64,000 nt of DNA from Geobacteraceae bacterium GWC2_53_11 (GTDB lineage: Bacteria > Desulfobacterota > Desulfuromonadia > Geobacterales > Pseudopelobacteraceae), in the NCBI GenBank assembly GCA_001802645.1, contig MGZJ01000010.1, forward strand, positions 43,203 to 107,202, in the 5' to 3' direction. Made by a program: the position numbers and the translations under genes. Under the pieces are notes generated by a model, which saw only the letters and a program-made list of their open reading frames with translations, did not search any database and had not been told where the DNA came from. Shown here piece after piece: positions 20,446 to 29,064 of this stretch (position 1 is the first letter of the stretch; every line of letters starts with the position of its first letter).

Positions 20446-20519
20446 GATGCAATTTTTTACTTGCAATGACAGAAAATGTCAACTATGTTATTTCTAACAT
20501 GCATCATTGAACATGATGC
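20432..20519. promoter_or_regulatory. Divergent promoters with two matching operators
   Basis: Two copies of GCATCAT-N5-ATGATGC lie at 20432-20450 and 20501-20519. Between them are back-to-back promoters. On the minus strand TTGACA (20482-20477), a 17-nt spacer and TAAAAA (20459-20454) serve the hsd operon. On the plus strand TTGCAA (20461-20466), a 17-nt spacer and TATGTT (20484-20489) serve the metallo-hydrolase operon. A third repeat, TGACA-GAAAA-TGTCA (20467-20481), sits at the centre. Each outer operator lies just after one transcription start, a repressor-like position, so one dimeric protein could control both operons. Confidence 0.7.
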
Positions 20520-20541
20520 AAAATTATCAGGAGGTGCGACA

Positions 20542-21654
20542 ATGGCACAGGGTATAGGTTACGAAGTTGATTTTCTTCCCGTTGGAAACGGGAGCCGGAG
20601 CGGGGACGCAATCGCGGTACGGTATGGCTATCCAGGCAGTTACAAGGTGATGGTGTACGACGGTGGCACCAAGGAATCCGGTCAAGGTTTGGTTGACCAC
20701 ATCAAACAGTACTACGGGACCACGCGGGTTGACTATGTGGTGAACTCACATCCGGATGGAGATCATGCTTCGGGATTATCCGTGGTCCTCGAACAGCTCG
20801 AAGTTGGTGAGCTATGGATGCACCAGCCATGGAACTACTCCTCGGTGATCCGGGATTACTTCAAAGACGGGCGCATAACCCATAACAGCCTGGAAGAGCG
20901 ACTGAAGGAGAAGATGGGAGCAGCACATACCCTGGAAAAACTGGCCAATGAAAAGGGGATACCGATCTTTGAACCATTCCAAGGGTCAATGATAGGTGAC
21001 TTTGAAGTCTTGTCGCCGGAAAAAGATTGGTATGTCCACGAACTGATCCCGGAATTCTCAAAATCACCTGAGCAAAAGGCGAGAGAGGAAGCTTCACTCT
21101 CTTTTGCAGCATCGGCAATAAAGTCGATCGCTGAAATGGCGAGAAATGCGATTGAATGGGTTGCGGAGCACTGGCATATCGAGTCCCTCCGAGACAGCGT
21201 GGAGACATCTTCTGAAAACGAAAGCTCGGTTATCTTGTACGGGGTGATAGATGGCCGAGGCATTTTGCTTACTGGTGATGTCGGTGTTCGCGGGCTTCAT
21301 GAGGCGGCAGACTACGCAGAAGCTCAGGGAATATCTATTCCTGCCGGATTGAAATTCAGCCAGATACCCCATCACGGTAGCCGCAATAATGTCTCGACGT
21401 CCGCCTTGGACCGGATTCTTGGCCCCCGGAAGGCAGTGAACGATGGCATTCAATCGTTTTCCTCATTTGTCTCGGTGGGAAAGGAGTCCACTACTCATCC
21501 CAGAAAAGCAGTTACAAACGCCTTCATCAGGCGCGGCGGCAATGTTGTTGAGACAAGGGGCGAGATAAAATGCCACAGTCACAATATGGATTCTCGGGGA
21601 TGGGGTCCAGCTGCACCATTACCGTTTTCAAACGAGGTGGAAGCATGGGATTAA
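20542..21654 (+). CDS. Stand-alone ComEC-like metallo-beta-lactamase-fold protein
   Basis: 370 residues, starting MAQGIGYEVDF with AGGAGG 8 nt upstream; longer starts lack a ribosome site. Metal motifs are NSHPDGDHASG (H70, D72, D74, H75), LLTGDVG (D246) and IPHHGSRN (H277, H278). This set resembles the C-terminal domain of ComEC/Rec2, thought to act on nucleic acid during DNA uptake. Here it has no channel domain but overlaps by 10 nt a gene for a membrane protein. A Glu/Ala-rich helical insert (about 175-225) separates the metal motifs. The location beside a restriction system suggests defence, which is inference. Confidence 0.85.
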   Translation: MAQGIGYEVDFLPVGNGSRSGDAIAVRYGYPGSYKVMVYDGGTKESGQGLVDHIKQYYGTTRVDYVVNSHPDGDHASGLSVVLEQLEVGELWMHQPWNYSSVIRDYFKDGRITHNSLEERLKEKMGAAHTLEKLANEKGIPIFEPFQGSMIGDFEVLSPEKDWYVHELIPEFSKSPEQKAREEASLSFAASAIKSIAEMARNAIEWVAEHWHIESLRDSVETSSENESSVILYGVIDGRGILLTGDVGVRGLHEAADYAEAQGISIPAGLKFSQIPHHGSRNNVSTSALDRILGPRKAVNDGIQSFSSFVSVGKESTTHPRKAVTNAFIRRGGNVVETRGEIKCHSHNMDSRGWGPAAPLPFSNEVEAWD

Positions 21655-22397
21655 CCGATATTCTGGCAAAGGTCACTGACCCGTACGAAAGGCAAGCCAG
21701 GCTATACCCCGCGCTGTTGGCGGGGCTGCCGGTGATAGTAATGGCAACAGTTTTGTATGGGTCTAACTCTGTTGTTACGGCAGCAAGCACCGTTGCGGCA
21801 TCGTGCGGCGGGCTCTACCTTCTTGCAAACATAGCGCGGGAACGGGGAAGGCGTTTGGAGCCGATACTGTTTACATCCTGGGGCGGCAAGCCAACCACGC
21901 AGCTTCTCCGGCACCGGGACCGGAACATAGAAGGCCCCACTAAACGCCGCTATCATGCTTTTCTGTCTCGTATGATAAATCTGCCGTTTCCAAACAAGAG
22001 AGATGAAGAAACAAATCCCGTAGATGCAGATGACATCTATCAATCAGCGGTGCGATGGTTACTGAACCATACGAGAGATAAGAGCAAGTACAAGATGATC
22101 TTTGACGAAAATATCGCTTATGGTTTTCGAAGAAACGCCTACGGTCTCAAAATCATCGGAATGTGTATGTGTATCGCAACATCAGGATGGGTTCTGATTT
22201 CAGAAGGGATTGTCAAGGTTGGGGAAGAAAGTGGCGTTAATTTTTTTCCAGCAAACGCTTCAACTGCGGCAAATATTTCACTGGCAGTTTCAGTTGTCAT
22301 GCTGATGGTATGGATCTCGTACTTTACTAAGACGACGATTCGAAATGCAGCATTCACTTACGCGGAGACCCTGCTTAGGGCTTGCGATAAAATTTGA
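21645..22397 (+). CDS. Unknown membrane protein with four predicted transmembrane helices
   Basis: 250 residues, starting MGLTDILAKVTD with GAGGTGG upstream; it overlaps the metallo-hydrolase stop by 10 nt. Hydrophobic segments are seen at about 20-38 (LLAGLPVIVMATVLYG) and 42-62, then a polar domain of about 110 residues rich in Arg and Lys, and two more segments near the C-terminus (IIGMCMCIATSGWVLI and ISLAVSVVMLMVWISYF). I do not recognise the family. The layout is broadly like 2TM-plus-cytosolic-domain effectors of bacterial defence systems, but no motif proves this. Confidence 0.75.
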   Translation: MGLTDILAKVTDPYERQARLYPALLAGLPVIVMATVLYGSNSVVTAASTVAASCGGLYLLANIARERGRRLEPILFTSWGGKPTTQLLRHRDRNIEGPTKRRYHAFLSRMINLPFPNKRDEETNPVDADDIYQSAVRWLLNHTRDKSKYKMIFDENIAYGFRRNAYGLKIIGMCMCIATSGWVLISEGIVKVGEESGVNFFPANASTAANISLAVSVVMLMVWISYFTKTTIRNAAFTYAETLLRACDKI

Positions 22398-22423
22398 TAT
22401 TTAACCAAAAACGGAGGTAGCAC

Positions 22424-22954
22424 ATGCAGAACACCGATAAAGCTGATTCCATTGACACTGAGCTGCACTTATTTGAAAAAGAGCGGACTGATTGGATTCA
22501 TTTCTTAAACGAAGTGATCGGGCCATTTGCAATGGGCGCTGCACTTTCAGCTACAGCAACAAATAATGCAAATATGTACGCTATGCTGTACTTATTTGTA
22601 ATCTTCGCAATGACTGCCTATAGAACGTCGAGGTACAATTCAATGTACTTTCAGCTTTCAAAAAAGTTCTATAGAAACATCGGCGAGGAATTTACTTACA
22701 AAGAATGGGGCAATCGCTATTTTAAGTTGAAAGACATAAAGTGTATGTGGCTATATATACTTGGCTTTATGTCGCTGAGCAGCATGCTGCTAATCAGTAA
22801 ATCAAAATTAGAGTTAATGGGGAAATTAATTGATCACTACTTCTGGGCAGGCGTATTGCTCATCTGGTTTGTTTTGACATATCTCTTGATCAGACAATAC
22901 ATAAAGAGAAAGATGGAGAATCGCAGGTTTAAAGGTATGATCACTAGAAAATAG
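22424..22954 (+). CDS. Unknown small membrane protein
   Basis: 176 residues with a strong CGGAGG ribosome site. Hydrophobic segments at about 32-47 and 52-65, and again at about 107-125 and 140-158, suggest four transmembrane helices; the C-terminus is very basic (RQYIKRKMENRRFKGMITRK). It follows the previous gene by 26 nt in the same operon. The DNA is distinctly AT-rich compared with the flanking genes, which fits recent acquisition. I do not recognise the family. Confidence 0.7.
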   Translation: MQNTDKADSIDTELHLFEKERTDWIHFLNEVIGPFAMGAALSATATNNANMYAMLYLFVIFAMTAYRTSRYNSMYFQLSKKFYRNIGEEFTYKEWGNRYFKLKDIKCMWLYILGFMSLSSMLLISKSKLELMGKLIDHYFWAGVLLIWFVLTYLLIRQYIKRKMENRRFKGMITRK

Positions 22955-22993
22955 GTTACATAGAGCAAAAATCTTTCGAATGGAGCAACCATC

Positions 22994-23827
22994 ATGACCG
23001 CAAAAGAACTCACAAAACTTGCCCTGTTTGATGGACGACAAATCCGAAAAACTATCCACAATGACGAATGGTGGTTTTCCGTCTCCGACGTGGTTGAGGC
23101 ACTGACTGACACACCGAATGCGACCGATTATATCAAAAAAATGCGTAAGCGTGACGCCGAGTTATCCAAAGGGTGGGGACAAATTGTCACCCCCCTTTGG
23201 CTTGCTACCGAAGGTGGCAAACAGAAAGTAAATTGCTCCAACACCGAAGGCCTCTTCCGCATCATTCAATCCATACCCTCACCAAAAGCCGAACCGTTCA
23301 AACGGTGGCTGGCAAAGGTCGGACACGAGCGCATCCAGGAGATCGAAAACCCCGAACTCTCCATGGCCCGCATGCAGGAGCTGTACGAGAAAAAGGGGTA
23401 TCCCAAGGAGTGGATCGACAAGCGGTTGCGGGGTATCGCCGTCCGCCAGGATCTGACCGACGAGTGGAAAAACCGGGGCGCCAACAGCAACGCGGCGTAC
23501 GCCATTCTCACCAACGAGATCATGCAAGGGGCTTTTGATCTGAAGGTGAATGAGTACAAGGAGGTCAAGGGATTGGAGCGGGAGAACCTGCGCGATCACA
23601 TGACCGACATGGAATTGATCCTGACCATGCTGGCCGAAGCAACCACCACCAAACTGCATCGCGACCGGGATTCACAAGGTTTTGAACCGTTGAAAAAAGA
23701 TGCGCGGGACGGGGGCGCGGTGGCAGGCAGAACGCGCAAGGATATTGAAACGCAGGGCGGAAAACCGGTGGTGAGCGGAGAAAATTTCAAGCAACTTTCC
23801 GGGACTAAACCACGCCGGTTGAAGTAA
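22994..23827 (+). CDS. Bro-N domain protein (phage antirepressor-like)
   Basis: 277 residues. The N-terminal BRO-type DNA-binding domain (about 8-120) has EWWFSVSDVVEALTD, NTEGLFRIIQSIPSPKAEPFKRWLAKVG and YEKKGYPKEWIDKRLRGI. A conserved C-terminal part has LTDEWKNRGA, EYAILTNEI-like and LRDHMTDMELILTMLAEATTT. Proteins of this type occur in phages, plasmids and chromosomal defence islands. It ends the metallo-hydrolase operon (39 nt after the second membrane gene) and is the only likely DNA-binding regulator near the paired operators at 20432-20519, so autoregulation is plausible but unproven. Confidence 0.85.
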   Translation: MTAKELTKLALFDGRQIRKTIHNDEWWFSVSDVVEALTDTPNATDYIKKMRKRDAELSKGWGQIVTPLWLATEGGKQKVNCSNTEGLFRIIQSIPSPKAEPFKRWLAKVGHERIQEIENPELSMARMQELYEKKGYPKEWIDKRLRGIAVRQDLTDEWKNRGANSNAAYAILTNEIMQGAFDLKVNEYKEVKGLERENLRDHMTDMELILTMLAEATTTKLHRDRDSQGFEPLKKDARDGGAVAGRTRKDIETQGGKPVVSGENFKQLSGTKPRRLK

Positions 23828-23846
23828 CCTTAAAACGGCAGTTACT

Positions 23847-24000
23847 CACGTGGAGACGCGGAGACGCGGAGTTCGCGGAGAAATTCACTACGTTACGTCA
23901 ATTGATGTTTATAATCATCAGTTGATGACGGTTACGATGTAATTACCTTATTTGCTCCGCGTTCTCGCTTGGAAGCGCCTACTTTTGGCCACGTCTCCGC
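23847..24000. repeat. GC-rich dispersed repeat with inverted copies, right edge of the island
   Basis: Tandem GGAGACGC units (from 23852) and a GCGGAG run appear at 23847-23880; related sequence in the opposite orientation lies at 23954-23966 and 23989-24000 (CACGTCTCCGCG). The 192-bp gap between the Bro-N gene and the ferredoxin gene holds nothing else recognisable. Such GACGCGGAG repeats are scattered in many bacterial genomes and can mark recombination points. Confidence 0.5.
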
Positions 24001-24020
24001 GTGCAACTGCTTTTTTCTGG

Positions 24021-24959
24021 TTATCCCCCGTTACCACCCGCAGCAGAAACCCGCACCGCCCCATCCAGACAGAACTCTTCGCACAAGCCGCAACCGGTGC
24101 ACACAAGTCGATCAAATAACGGCGGACTGTCCGGGAGATCCGTTTGCAATGCCCCGGTGGGGCAGATAGCCACGCAGCCGTGACAGGCAGCGCAGTCGCC
24201 GGAAAAAGTAATACGGTGGTCATAACGGTTCCGTAGCAGTTTTCCCATTTCGGGAGGAAGCCCTCCGGCCGTCCTGTTCAACAACTCCCGCCTCACCGGC
24301 TCCCGTTTTCCCGCATAGTCGCTGCGACGTTCGCTCTGCTCCGGACCGCCGGAAATTATCACCGCAGCGCTCTGAAACAGGGCACTGCGTAACGACTTGA
24401 AAAAACCCCGGCGATTTACCGCTTCATCGCTGAACCGGATCTCCGCATCAAACTCCGCCAGAGTCATGCCGCATCCCCCCTCCAGTAATCCGGCTTCGGC
24501 AAGCAGGGTAAACCGGTGGCGCAGGCGGGGGATCGTGGTGCCGTTGGGGCAATCAGCACATTCATTCAGATTTATGGTCAATGAACCGGTCAGAGAATGG
24601 CACAGGGTCAGCAGATGCTCTTCGGATAGCCCGCCCAGGCAGGGCAGCAAGGCGTGGGAGCGGCCTTTTGTGCGGGGGCAGCCGAAAACAGGCTCCGGCA
24701 CACGGGACAGCTGTGCCAGGCAGGCGGAAAAGTCCACATTCGGCTCAAGGGCACCGGCCCGGCAGACCGTGGTGCAGAGCAGACAACCACGACAGCGGTC
24801 ACTGTCAACGCCGAAACCGCTATCAAGGGTGATCGCCCCATGCGGGCAGATATCGGCACAGCGGCGGCAACTGCTTGCGCAGAAACGCATCCGCAGACAG
24901 CGGGATGCTTCAATCCGCACGTCATCCCGGCTGCCGATGGGAAGGGGTGAGTCAGCCAT
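24021..24959 (-). CDS. Ferredoxin-type protein with four 4Fe-4S motifs
   Basis: 312 residues starting MADSPLPIG; the open frame continues upstream but that part only mirrors the overlapping chaperone gene. Cluster motifs are FCASSCRRCADICP, CRGCLLCTTVC, CAACHGCVAICP and CTGCGLCEEFCLDG, two near each end. The middle has further cysteines (NECADCPNG). Similar NapF-like or molybdoenzyme-associated ferredoxins help electron flow or cofactor insertion. It overlaps the TorD-like gene by 8 nt and is the last gene of the arsenate-reductase operon. Confidence 0.82.
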   Translation of the reverse strand: MADSPLPIGSRDDVRIEASRCLRMRFCASSCRRCADICPHGAITLDSGFGVDSDRCRGCLLCTTVCRAGALEPNVDFSACLAQLSRVPEPVFGCPRTKGRSHALLPCLGGLSEEHLLTLCHSLTGSLTINLNECADCPNGTTIPRLRHRFTLLAEAGLLEGGCGMTLAEFDAEIRFSDEAVNRRGFFKSLRSALFQSAAVIISGGPEQSERRSDYAGKREPVRRELLNRTAGGLPPEMGKLLRNRYDHRITFSGDCAACHGCVAICPTGALQTDLPDSPPLFDRLVCTGCGLCEEFCLDGAVRVSAAGGNGG

Positions 24960-25569
24960 TAACCGGATTAATAAATGCAACGGTACAACGGGCAACGTCC
25001 TGATAAAAGGGCGCTTCACCGTCATTGATGATGGCTGTTGTGAACGGCTCCAGCCACGGCAGGAGATACGCCGCCAGAAACTCACGCTGCACCCCGCGCA
25101 GACGCTCAACTTCGCCCTGGTTTCCAGCTTCTTCAGCTTCACGCTGACGGTTGGCCAGGTACGACAGGAATTCCAGTTCGACGGCAATATGATCCGGCAG
25201 TTCGTGGAAGTCATCGGCCAGCTGCAGACCGTTGGCGCGATAGAATTCAGCAACCCTGGCAGTGGATTCACCCATGACGGTTTTAGCGTCGTCAAGGTAG
25301 ATTGAGCCGTACGGAGGGGCAACCAGTTGAAAGGGGCCCATGAAGAGGCGGGCATGTTCAACGGCCAGTTCCTCCAGCGAATTGTTTTTTATCAGCTTAG
25401 CGGCGTCGGCAGCATGCCGTGCAGCATCGGGAGCCGCGTCCGCCAGCAGTGTTGCCAGGGAATCGCAGCAGTTCTCTTCCAGAAAAGCTGCCGTGGGAGG
25501 ATAATAGCAGGCCGCCAGCAGGCGGCAGGCATCTTCGCGGATAGCGGTGGTGTTGACAGGTGTCGGCAT
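24952..25569 (-). CDS. arrD: TorD-family molybdoenzyme chaperone
   Basis: 205 residues, all-helical. It carries the family motifs EHARLFMGPFQLVAPPYGSIYLD and LPDHIAVELEFLSYLANRQ. TorD-type chaperones bind the Tat signal of a molybdopterin enzyme and hold it for cofactor loading. The start MPTPVNTTAIRED has a weak AGGA site. It lies just downstream of the ArrA and ArrB genes, so ArrA is the likely client. The symbol follows arr nomenclature and is inferred from context. Confidence 0.85.
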   Translation of the reverse strand: MPTPVNTTAIREDACRLLAACYYPPTAAFLEENCCDSLATLLADAAPDAARHAADAAKLIKNNSLEELAVEHARLFMGPFQLVAPPYGSIYLDDAKTVMGESTARVAEFYRANGLQLADDFHELPDHIAVELEFLSYLANRQREAEEAGNQGEVERLRGVQREFLAAYLLPWLEPFTTAIINDGEAPFYQDVARCTVAFINPVNG

Positions 25570-25590
25570 GGGTAGTGATTCCTGGATTCT

Positions 25591-25679
25591 AACCACCCCC
25601 CAGCCCCCTCCTGAATCAGGAGGGGGTGGAGTACAAGTGGTGTATTCCCCTCCTATCTTAGGAGGGGTTAGGGGTGGTA
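25591..25679. repeat. REP/MITE-like element with two stem-loops
   Basis: The ends are inverted (AACCACCCC at 25591, GGGGTGGT ending 25678). Inside are two palindromes, CCCCTCCT-GAATC-AGGAGGGG and CCCCTCCTA-TCT-TAGGAGGGG. It fills most of the gap between the arrB stop and the TorD-like start. This class is dispersed in many genomes; here it may affect expression of the distal genes. Confidence 0.7.
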
Positions 25680-25693
25680 CGCTTTTGCTGAAC

Positions 25694-26464
25694 TTACACT
25701 TTACCACCGCCCTTGAAAGCACGGATATAGGCAACATTCGGTTTGGTCTTTTTCTCTTCCTTGAGTCGCATCGGCTTGTACTTCTTCAGCAGTTTGGCCG
25801 GTTCGCTGGCGGCATCGTTAATGTCGCCAAAGACACGCGCCTTGGCCGGGCAGGCTGCCACGCAGTTGGGCTGTTCGCCATTGGCAACCCGATGCGCGCA
25901 GAAAATGCACTTCTCAACCACACCCTGTTTGCGGATGCTATCGTAGTCCGGGCTGCTGAACTTGTTCTGGTTGGGAATCACCGCACCCGCAGCCTTGGCT
26001 GTTGCAGCGCCGGAGGCGGTACACCCTGCGATCAGCTCGGTGGTGTCGCGTGAGGCGGCATGCGGAGCTTCTTTACCAATATTGGCGCTGATGACCGAAT
26101 AGGCCGCTTTATCCTTGTCCACATCGGTGGCGCTGTAAGGGCAGGCTTTCTGGCAGCGGCGGCAGCCGATGCAGCGCTCGTCGTTGTGCATGGTGATGCC
26201 GTCGGCAGTCTTGAACATCGCCTTGGGCTGCACCGGACAAGCCTTGACGCAGGGTGCGTCGGTGCAATGATTGCAAAGCACCGGCATGGCAGTGAAGCTC
26301 GGATTCGGGAACTTCCCCTCCTCCTTGTAGATGAAGTCGGCCCAGTTGAAGGTCTGGCCGTTGGCGCGAGCCTGGGTATTGTTTTCGGTCTTGCAGGCCA
26401 GGGCACAGGCGCCGCAGCCGACACATTTCTGAAGGTCGATGACCATTCCGTATTGTTTTGCCAT
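25694..26464 (-). CDS. arrB: Arsenate reductase iron-sulfur subunit ArrB (DmsB/TtrB-like)
   Basis: 256 residues with four 4Fe-4S binding groups: CVGCGACALACKTEN, CNHCTDAPCVKACPV, CIGCRRCQKACPYSATDV and CIFCAHRVANGEQPNCVAACP. This is the standard electron-transfer subunit of DMSO-reductase-family respiratory enzymes. It has a GGGGGG-rich ribosome site and lies 19 nt after arrA. It has no signal peptide and is probably exported with ArrA by the Tat system. The arr assignment rests on the partner subunit. Confidence 0.85.
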   Translation of the reverse strand: MAKQYGMVIDLQKCVGCGACALACKTENNTQARANGQTFNWADFIYKEEGKFPNPSFTAMPVLCNHCTDAPCVKACPVQPKAMFKTADGITMHNDERCIGCRRCQKACPYSATDVDKDKAAYSVISANIGKEAPHAASRDTTELIAGCTASGAATAKAAGAVIPNQNKFSSPDYDSIRKQGVVEKCIFCAHRVANGEQPNCVAACPAKARVFGDINDAASEPAKLLKKYKPMRLKEEKKTKPNVAYIRAFKGGGKV

Positions 26465-26483
26465 TTATGAATTCCCCCCTTTC

Positions 26484-29054
26484 CTAGGCTTTCTCGATCT
26501 TGACGCCGGTGAAACCACCGTTACGTGCTGTTGCGCCGCTCAAACGATCATAGTTATCCGGCATCAGTTCGTTGTTATTGCCACCACGCGGTTTCTTCCC
26601 ATACTCCTTGGCAGCAACGCGGCCGTACGCCCAATGTCCCTGACCGTAACACTTTGCCACCGTACCGGGGCGGACACCTTCCCACAGGCGGATATTGCAA
26701 GAAATAGAGCCGTTGACAGAGGTAAGGCGGACGGCATCACCATCCTTGAGCCCCAGTTTTTTAGCGTCAATCGGGTTGATCTTGGCAACGTCATCCCAGC
26801 TCTTGTCGCCAACGTCAACTTTCTTGAACTCTTGATACCAGACCGAGTTCTGGCTGCGGCCTTCACGGTTAAGGCGCGATTTGTGGTCGATAAAGGTAAA
26901 CGGATACTCTTTCTCGCTGCCGCGACGCACCGGTGATTCATAGTGCGGCACGAAGGCCAGTTCGCCGCGAGCCTCGTACTCGCTGGCCTTCAGGATTTCG
27001 TCCGGTGTGGTCTTGAGTTTTGCAGCCAGCAGACCGAGCGTCTTTTTCAGGGTCTCGCTGTAGAACTCGAACTTGTGGGTAACCGTCTTGAATTTACCCC
27101 AATTCTTTTTGTACTTGTAGGTTTCGGTGTTGTAGATACCCTTTTTCTTGAAGTCAGCCCAACCGTCAATCTGGTCACCTTTCTGTTTTTCCTTGCCGTC
27201 CCACACCTTGGAACTGGAAATTTTGGCGGCAATTTCGCAGAATTCGGCGGCATTAGCCGGTTTCTTCTTGGTTTCCGGGTCTTCAAACGATGCATAATAA
27301 TCGTACAGATTGGCAAAGCCCCTGGCTTTCAGCTTCTCCGCCAGCAGCCACATCACTTCCGTCTCTTCGGCCTTGACACCCCAGAGCGGTTTGGCAACCG
27401 GCTGCTGAATGGAAACATGTCCGTGCAAGTTGGCCATGTTGGTGATGATGGAGAGCTTCTCAGTCGGTGCAAATGTTGCCGGGAGTACGATATCGGCAAA
27501 TTGAGTCATCTCCGACGCATTGGTGACCATGTGGACGAAGAACGGCACCAATGCCATCGCCTTGTCCCAGCGCTGGGCGCCGGTACCGGAGAAGTTGAAG
27601 TTGCTCCATGTGCTGATAAACACCTTGCAGGCACCCGGATTTTTCAGCATGCCGGTGGCAACGTAGTTGGTGACGACATTGGCCTTCGGCTTCTCTTCCG
27701 TCACCTTGCCATCTTTGTCTTTAATAGTGTCAAAGCCGCCCATGATGGCCGGCATATCCTTGGAGCCACGACCGTCAAGTTTCTTGCCCTTGCTCCCTTT
27801 TTTTGCCAGTTCATCAACGAATTTATCCGGTGCCGGAAACTTGGCGGTTGGCGAACTGGAGGACTGGAAGACTCCTCCTTCCGACTCTACCGAGCCAAGA
27901 ATACCGTTCAGCGCATAGACCGACATGGCTGCATAGGTGCCGCGCACCTGCATGGCTGCTCCCGGCCCCATCCAGACGGCACAGGCGGAACCGGCCTTGC
28001 CCATAGCGCGGGCAACACGGACAATCTGTTCTTCAGGTATCAGGGTCTTTTTTGCCGCCCAAGCAGCGGTCTTGTCTTTCAGTTCCAGATTCCAGTATTT
28101 GACAATGCCGTGGGTCTCTTTCTCGACAAAGGCAGCTTCATCAACGGTTTTGCCGGCAACGAACAGGTTCTTGCCATCCTTGAAATCTCCGACAAAAACC
28201 TTGCTCCAGAGCCCTTCAGTCAAAAGGACATGGGCGATGGCCGATGCCAGAGCGCCATCCTCACCCGGCTTAAGCGGCAGCCACTCGTTAGCCTTGGCAG
28301 CAGAGGCAGAGAGGCGCGGATCAACGGCGATGACCGTGCCGCGATCAAAAATATCGCCGAATTTGTTGATGGCATTCGGCACCTGGCGGTTGGAAGAGAG
28401 CGGATCACAGCCCCAGATAACCAGACACTTGGTCTTGGCCAGATCGTAGTCACGATAGCCGAAGAAACCCTGGGTGTAGCCAGGGCCCATTTTTTCCGCT
28501 TCAGCACAGATGGCGCTGTGGGAAAAGTAGTTCGGCGTGCCGAACACCTTGGGCAGAGTGCCGTAGAGAAGCTCAGTGGATGTCGGCGAATAGCGGCCAC
28601 GCATGTACACCAGTTTTTCCGGCTCGTTGTTCTTGCGCAGCTCGATCATCTTATCGGCCACGGTGTCCAGAGCCTCGTCCCAACTGATCGGAACAAACTT
28701 GGGATCAATGCCGCGCCCTTTGGCCGGGTTGGTACGCTTCATCGGTGTCTTGATCCGATCCGGATCGTAGGTCTGTTGTATCATCAGATGGCCACGGGGG
28801 CAGCAATAGCCGTTATTGGCTTTTGAGAGCTGGTTGCCGCGCACCTTGACAATACGCCCTTCCTGAACAAAAAACTCCACCGGGCACCAGGCTGTGCAGC
28901 CCTGACAGGTGGAAGCAATCCATTCACTTTTTGGCGCGTCACCTGACATCGGCGCATGACTTGCGGCAAAAGCATTCAGCTTCGGCAATCCAACTGCCGC
29001 CACAGCACCGGCCGCAGCGGTCATTTTGAGAAAATCCCGACGTTTGATTTCCAT
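26484..29054 (-). CDS. arrA: Molybdopterin catalytic subunit, probable respiratory arsenate reductase ArrA
   Basis: 856 residues starting MEIKRRDFLKM with AGGAGG upstream; a Tat signal (RRDFLKM) directs it to the periplasm. The N-terminal 4Fe-4S motif uses C50, C53, C57 and C84 or C85. The Mo ligand is C183 in SHSAICAEAEK. Spacing of H179, C183, K188 and Y200, and RGRY at 152-155, agrees with ArrA active-site residues. WSKVFVGDFKDG matches the conserved GVWNKAFVGDF-like segment of ArrA. Nearby arsR, acr3 and a PhnD-like sensor fit arsenate. A polysulfide, thiosulfate or selenate reductase is the alternative, since this clade is close. Confidence 0.75.
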   Translation of the reverse strand: MEIKRRDFLKMTAAAGAVAAVGLPKLNAFAASHAPMSGDAPKSEWIASTCQGCTAWCPVEFFVQEGRIVKVRGNQLSKANNGYCCPRGHLMIQQTYDPDRIKTPMKRTNPAKGRGIDPKFVPISWDEALDTVADKMIELRKNNEPEKLVYMRGRYSPTSTELLYGTLPKVFGTPNYFSHSAICAEAEKMGPGYTQGFFGYRDYDLAKTKCLVIWGCDPLSSNRQVPNAINKFGDIFDRGTVIAVDPRLSASAAKANEWLPLKPGEDGALASAIAHVLLTEGLWSKVFVGDFKDGKNLFVAGKTVDEAAFVEKETHGIVKYWNLELKDKTAAWAAKKTLIPEEQIVRVARAMGKAGSACAVWMGPGAAMQVRGTYAAMSVYALNGILGSVESEGGVFQSSSSPTAKFPAPDKFVDELAKKGSKGKKLDGRGSKDMPAIMGGFDTIKDKDGKVTEEKPKANVVTNYVATGMLKNPGACKVFISTWSNFNFSGTGAQRWDKAMALVPFFVHMVTNASEMTQFADIVLPATFAPTEKLSIITNMANLHGHVSIQQPVAKPLWGVKAEETEVMWLLAEKLKARGFANLYDYYASFEDPETKKKPANAAEFCEIAAKISSSKVWDGKEKQKGDQIDGWADFKKKGIYNTETYKYKKNWGKFKTVTHKFEFYSETLKKTLGLLAAKLKTTPDEILKASEYEARGELAFVPHYESPVRRGSEKEYPFTFIDHKSRLNREGRSQNSVWYQEFKKVDVGDKSWDDVAKINPIDAKKLGLKDGDAVRLTSVNGSISCNIRLWEGVRPGTVAKCYGQGHWAYGRVAAKEYGKKPRGGNNNELMPDNYDRLSGATARNGGFTGVKIEKA

Positions 29055-29064
29055 TCTGTTCCTC

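Noticed and set aside
13029-23827. Integrated prophage or conjugative element
   Set aside because: Despite the Bro-N gene and AT-rich stretches, there is no integrase, portal, capsid, relaxase or tRNA attachment site in the window.
24960-25361. N-terminal extension of the four-cluster ferredoxin by 134 codons
   Set aside because: The extension lies entirely within the TorD-like gene in another frame and reads as low-complexity Ser/Arg/Pro; the protein proper begins at 24959.
26943-28826. A 627-codon open frame on the plus strand inside the arrA region
   Set aside because: It is antisense to a gene with full molybdoenzyme motifs, has no ribosome site and no recognisable domain; it results from the codon bias of the GC-rich gene opposite.
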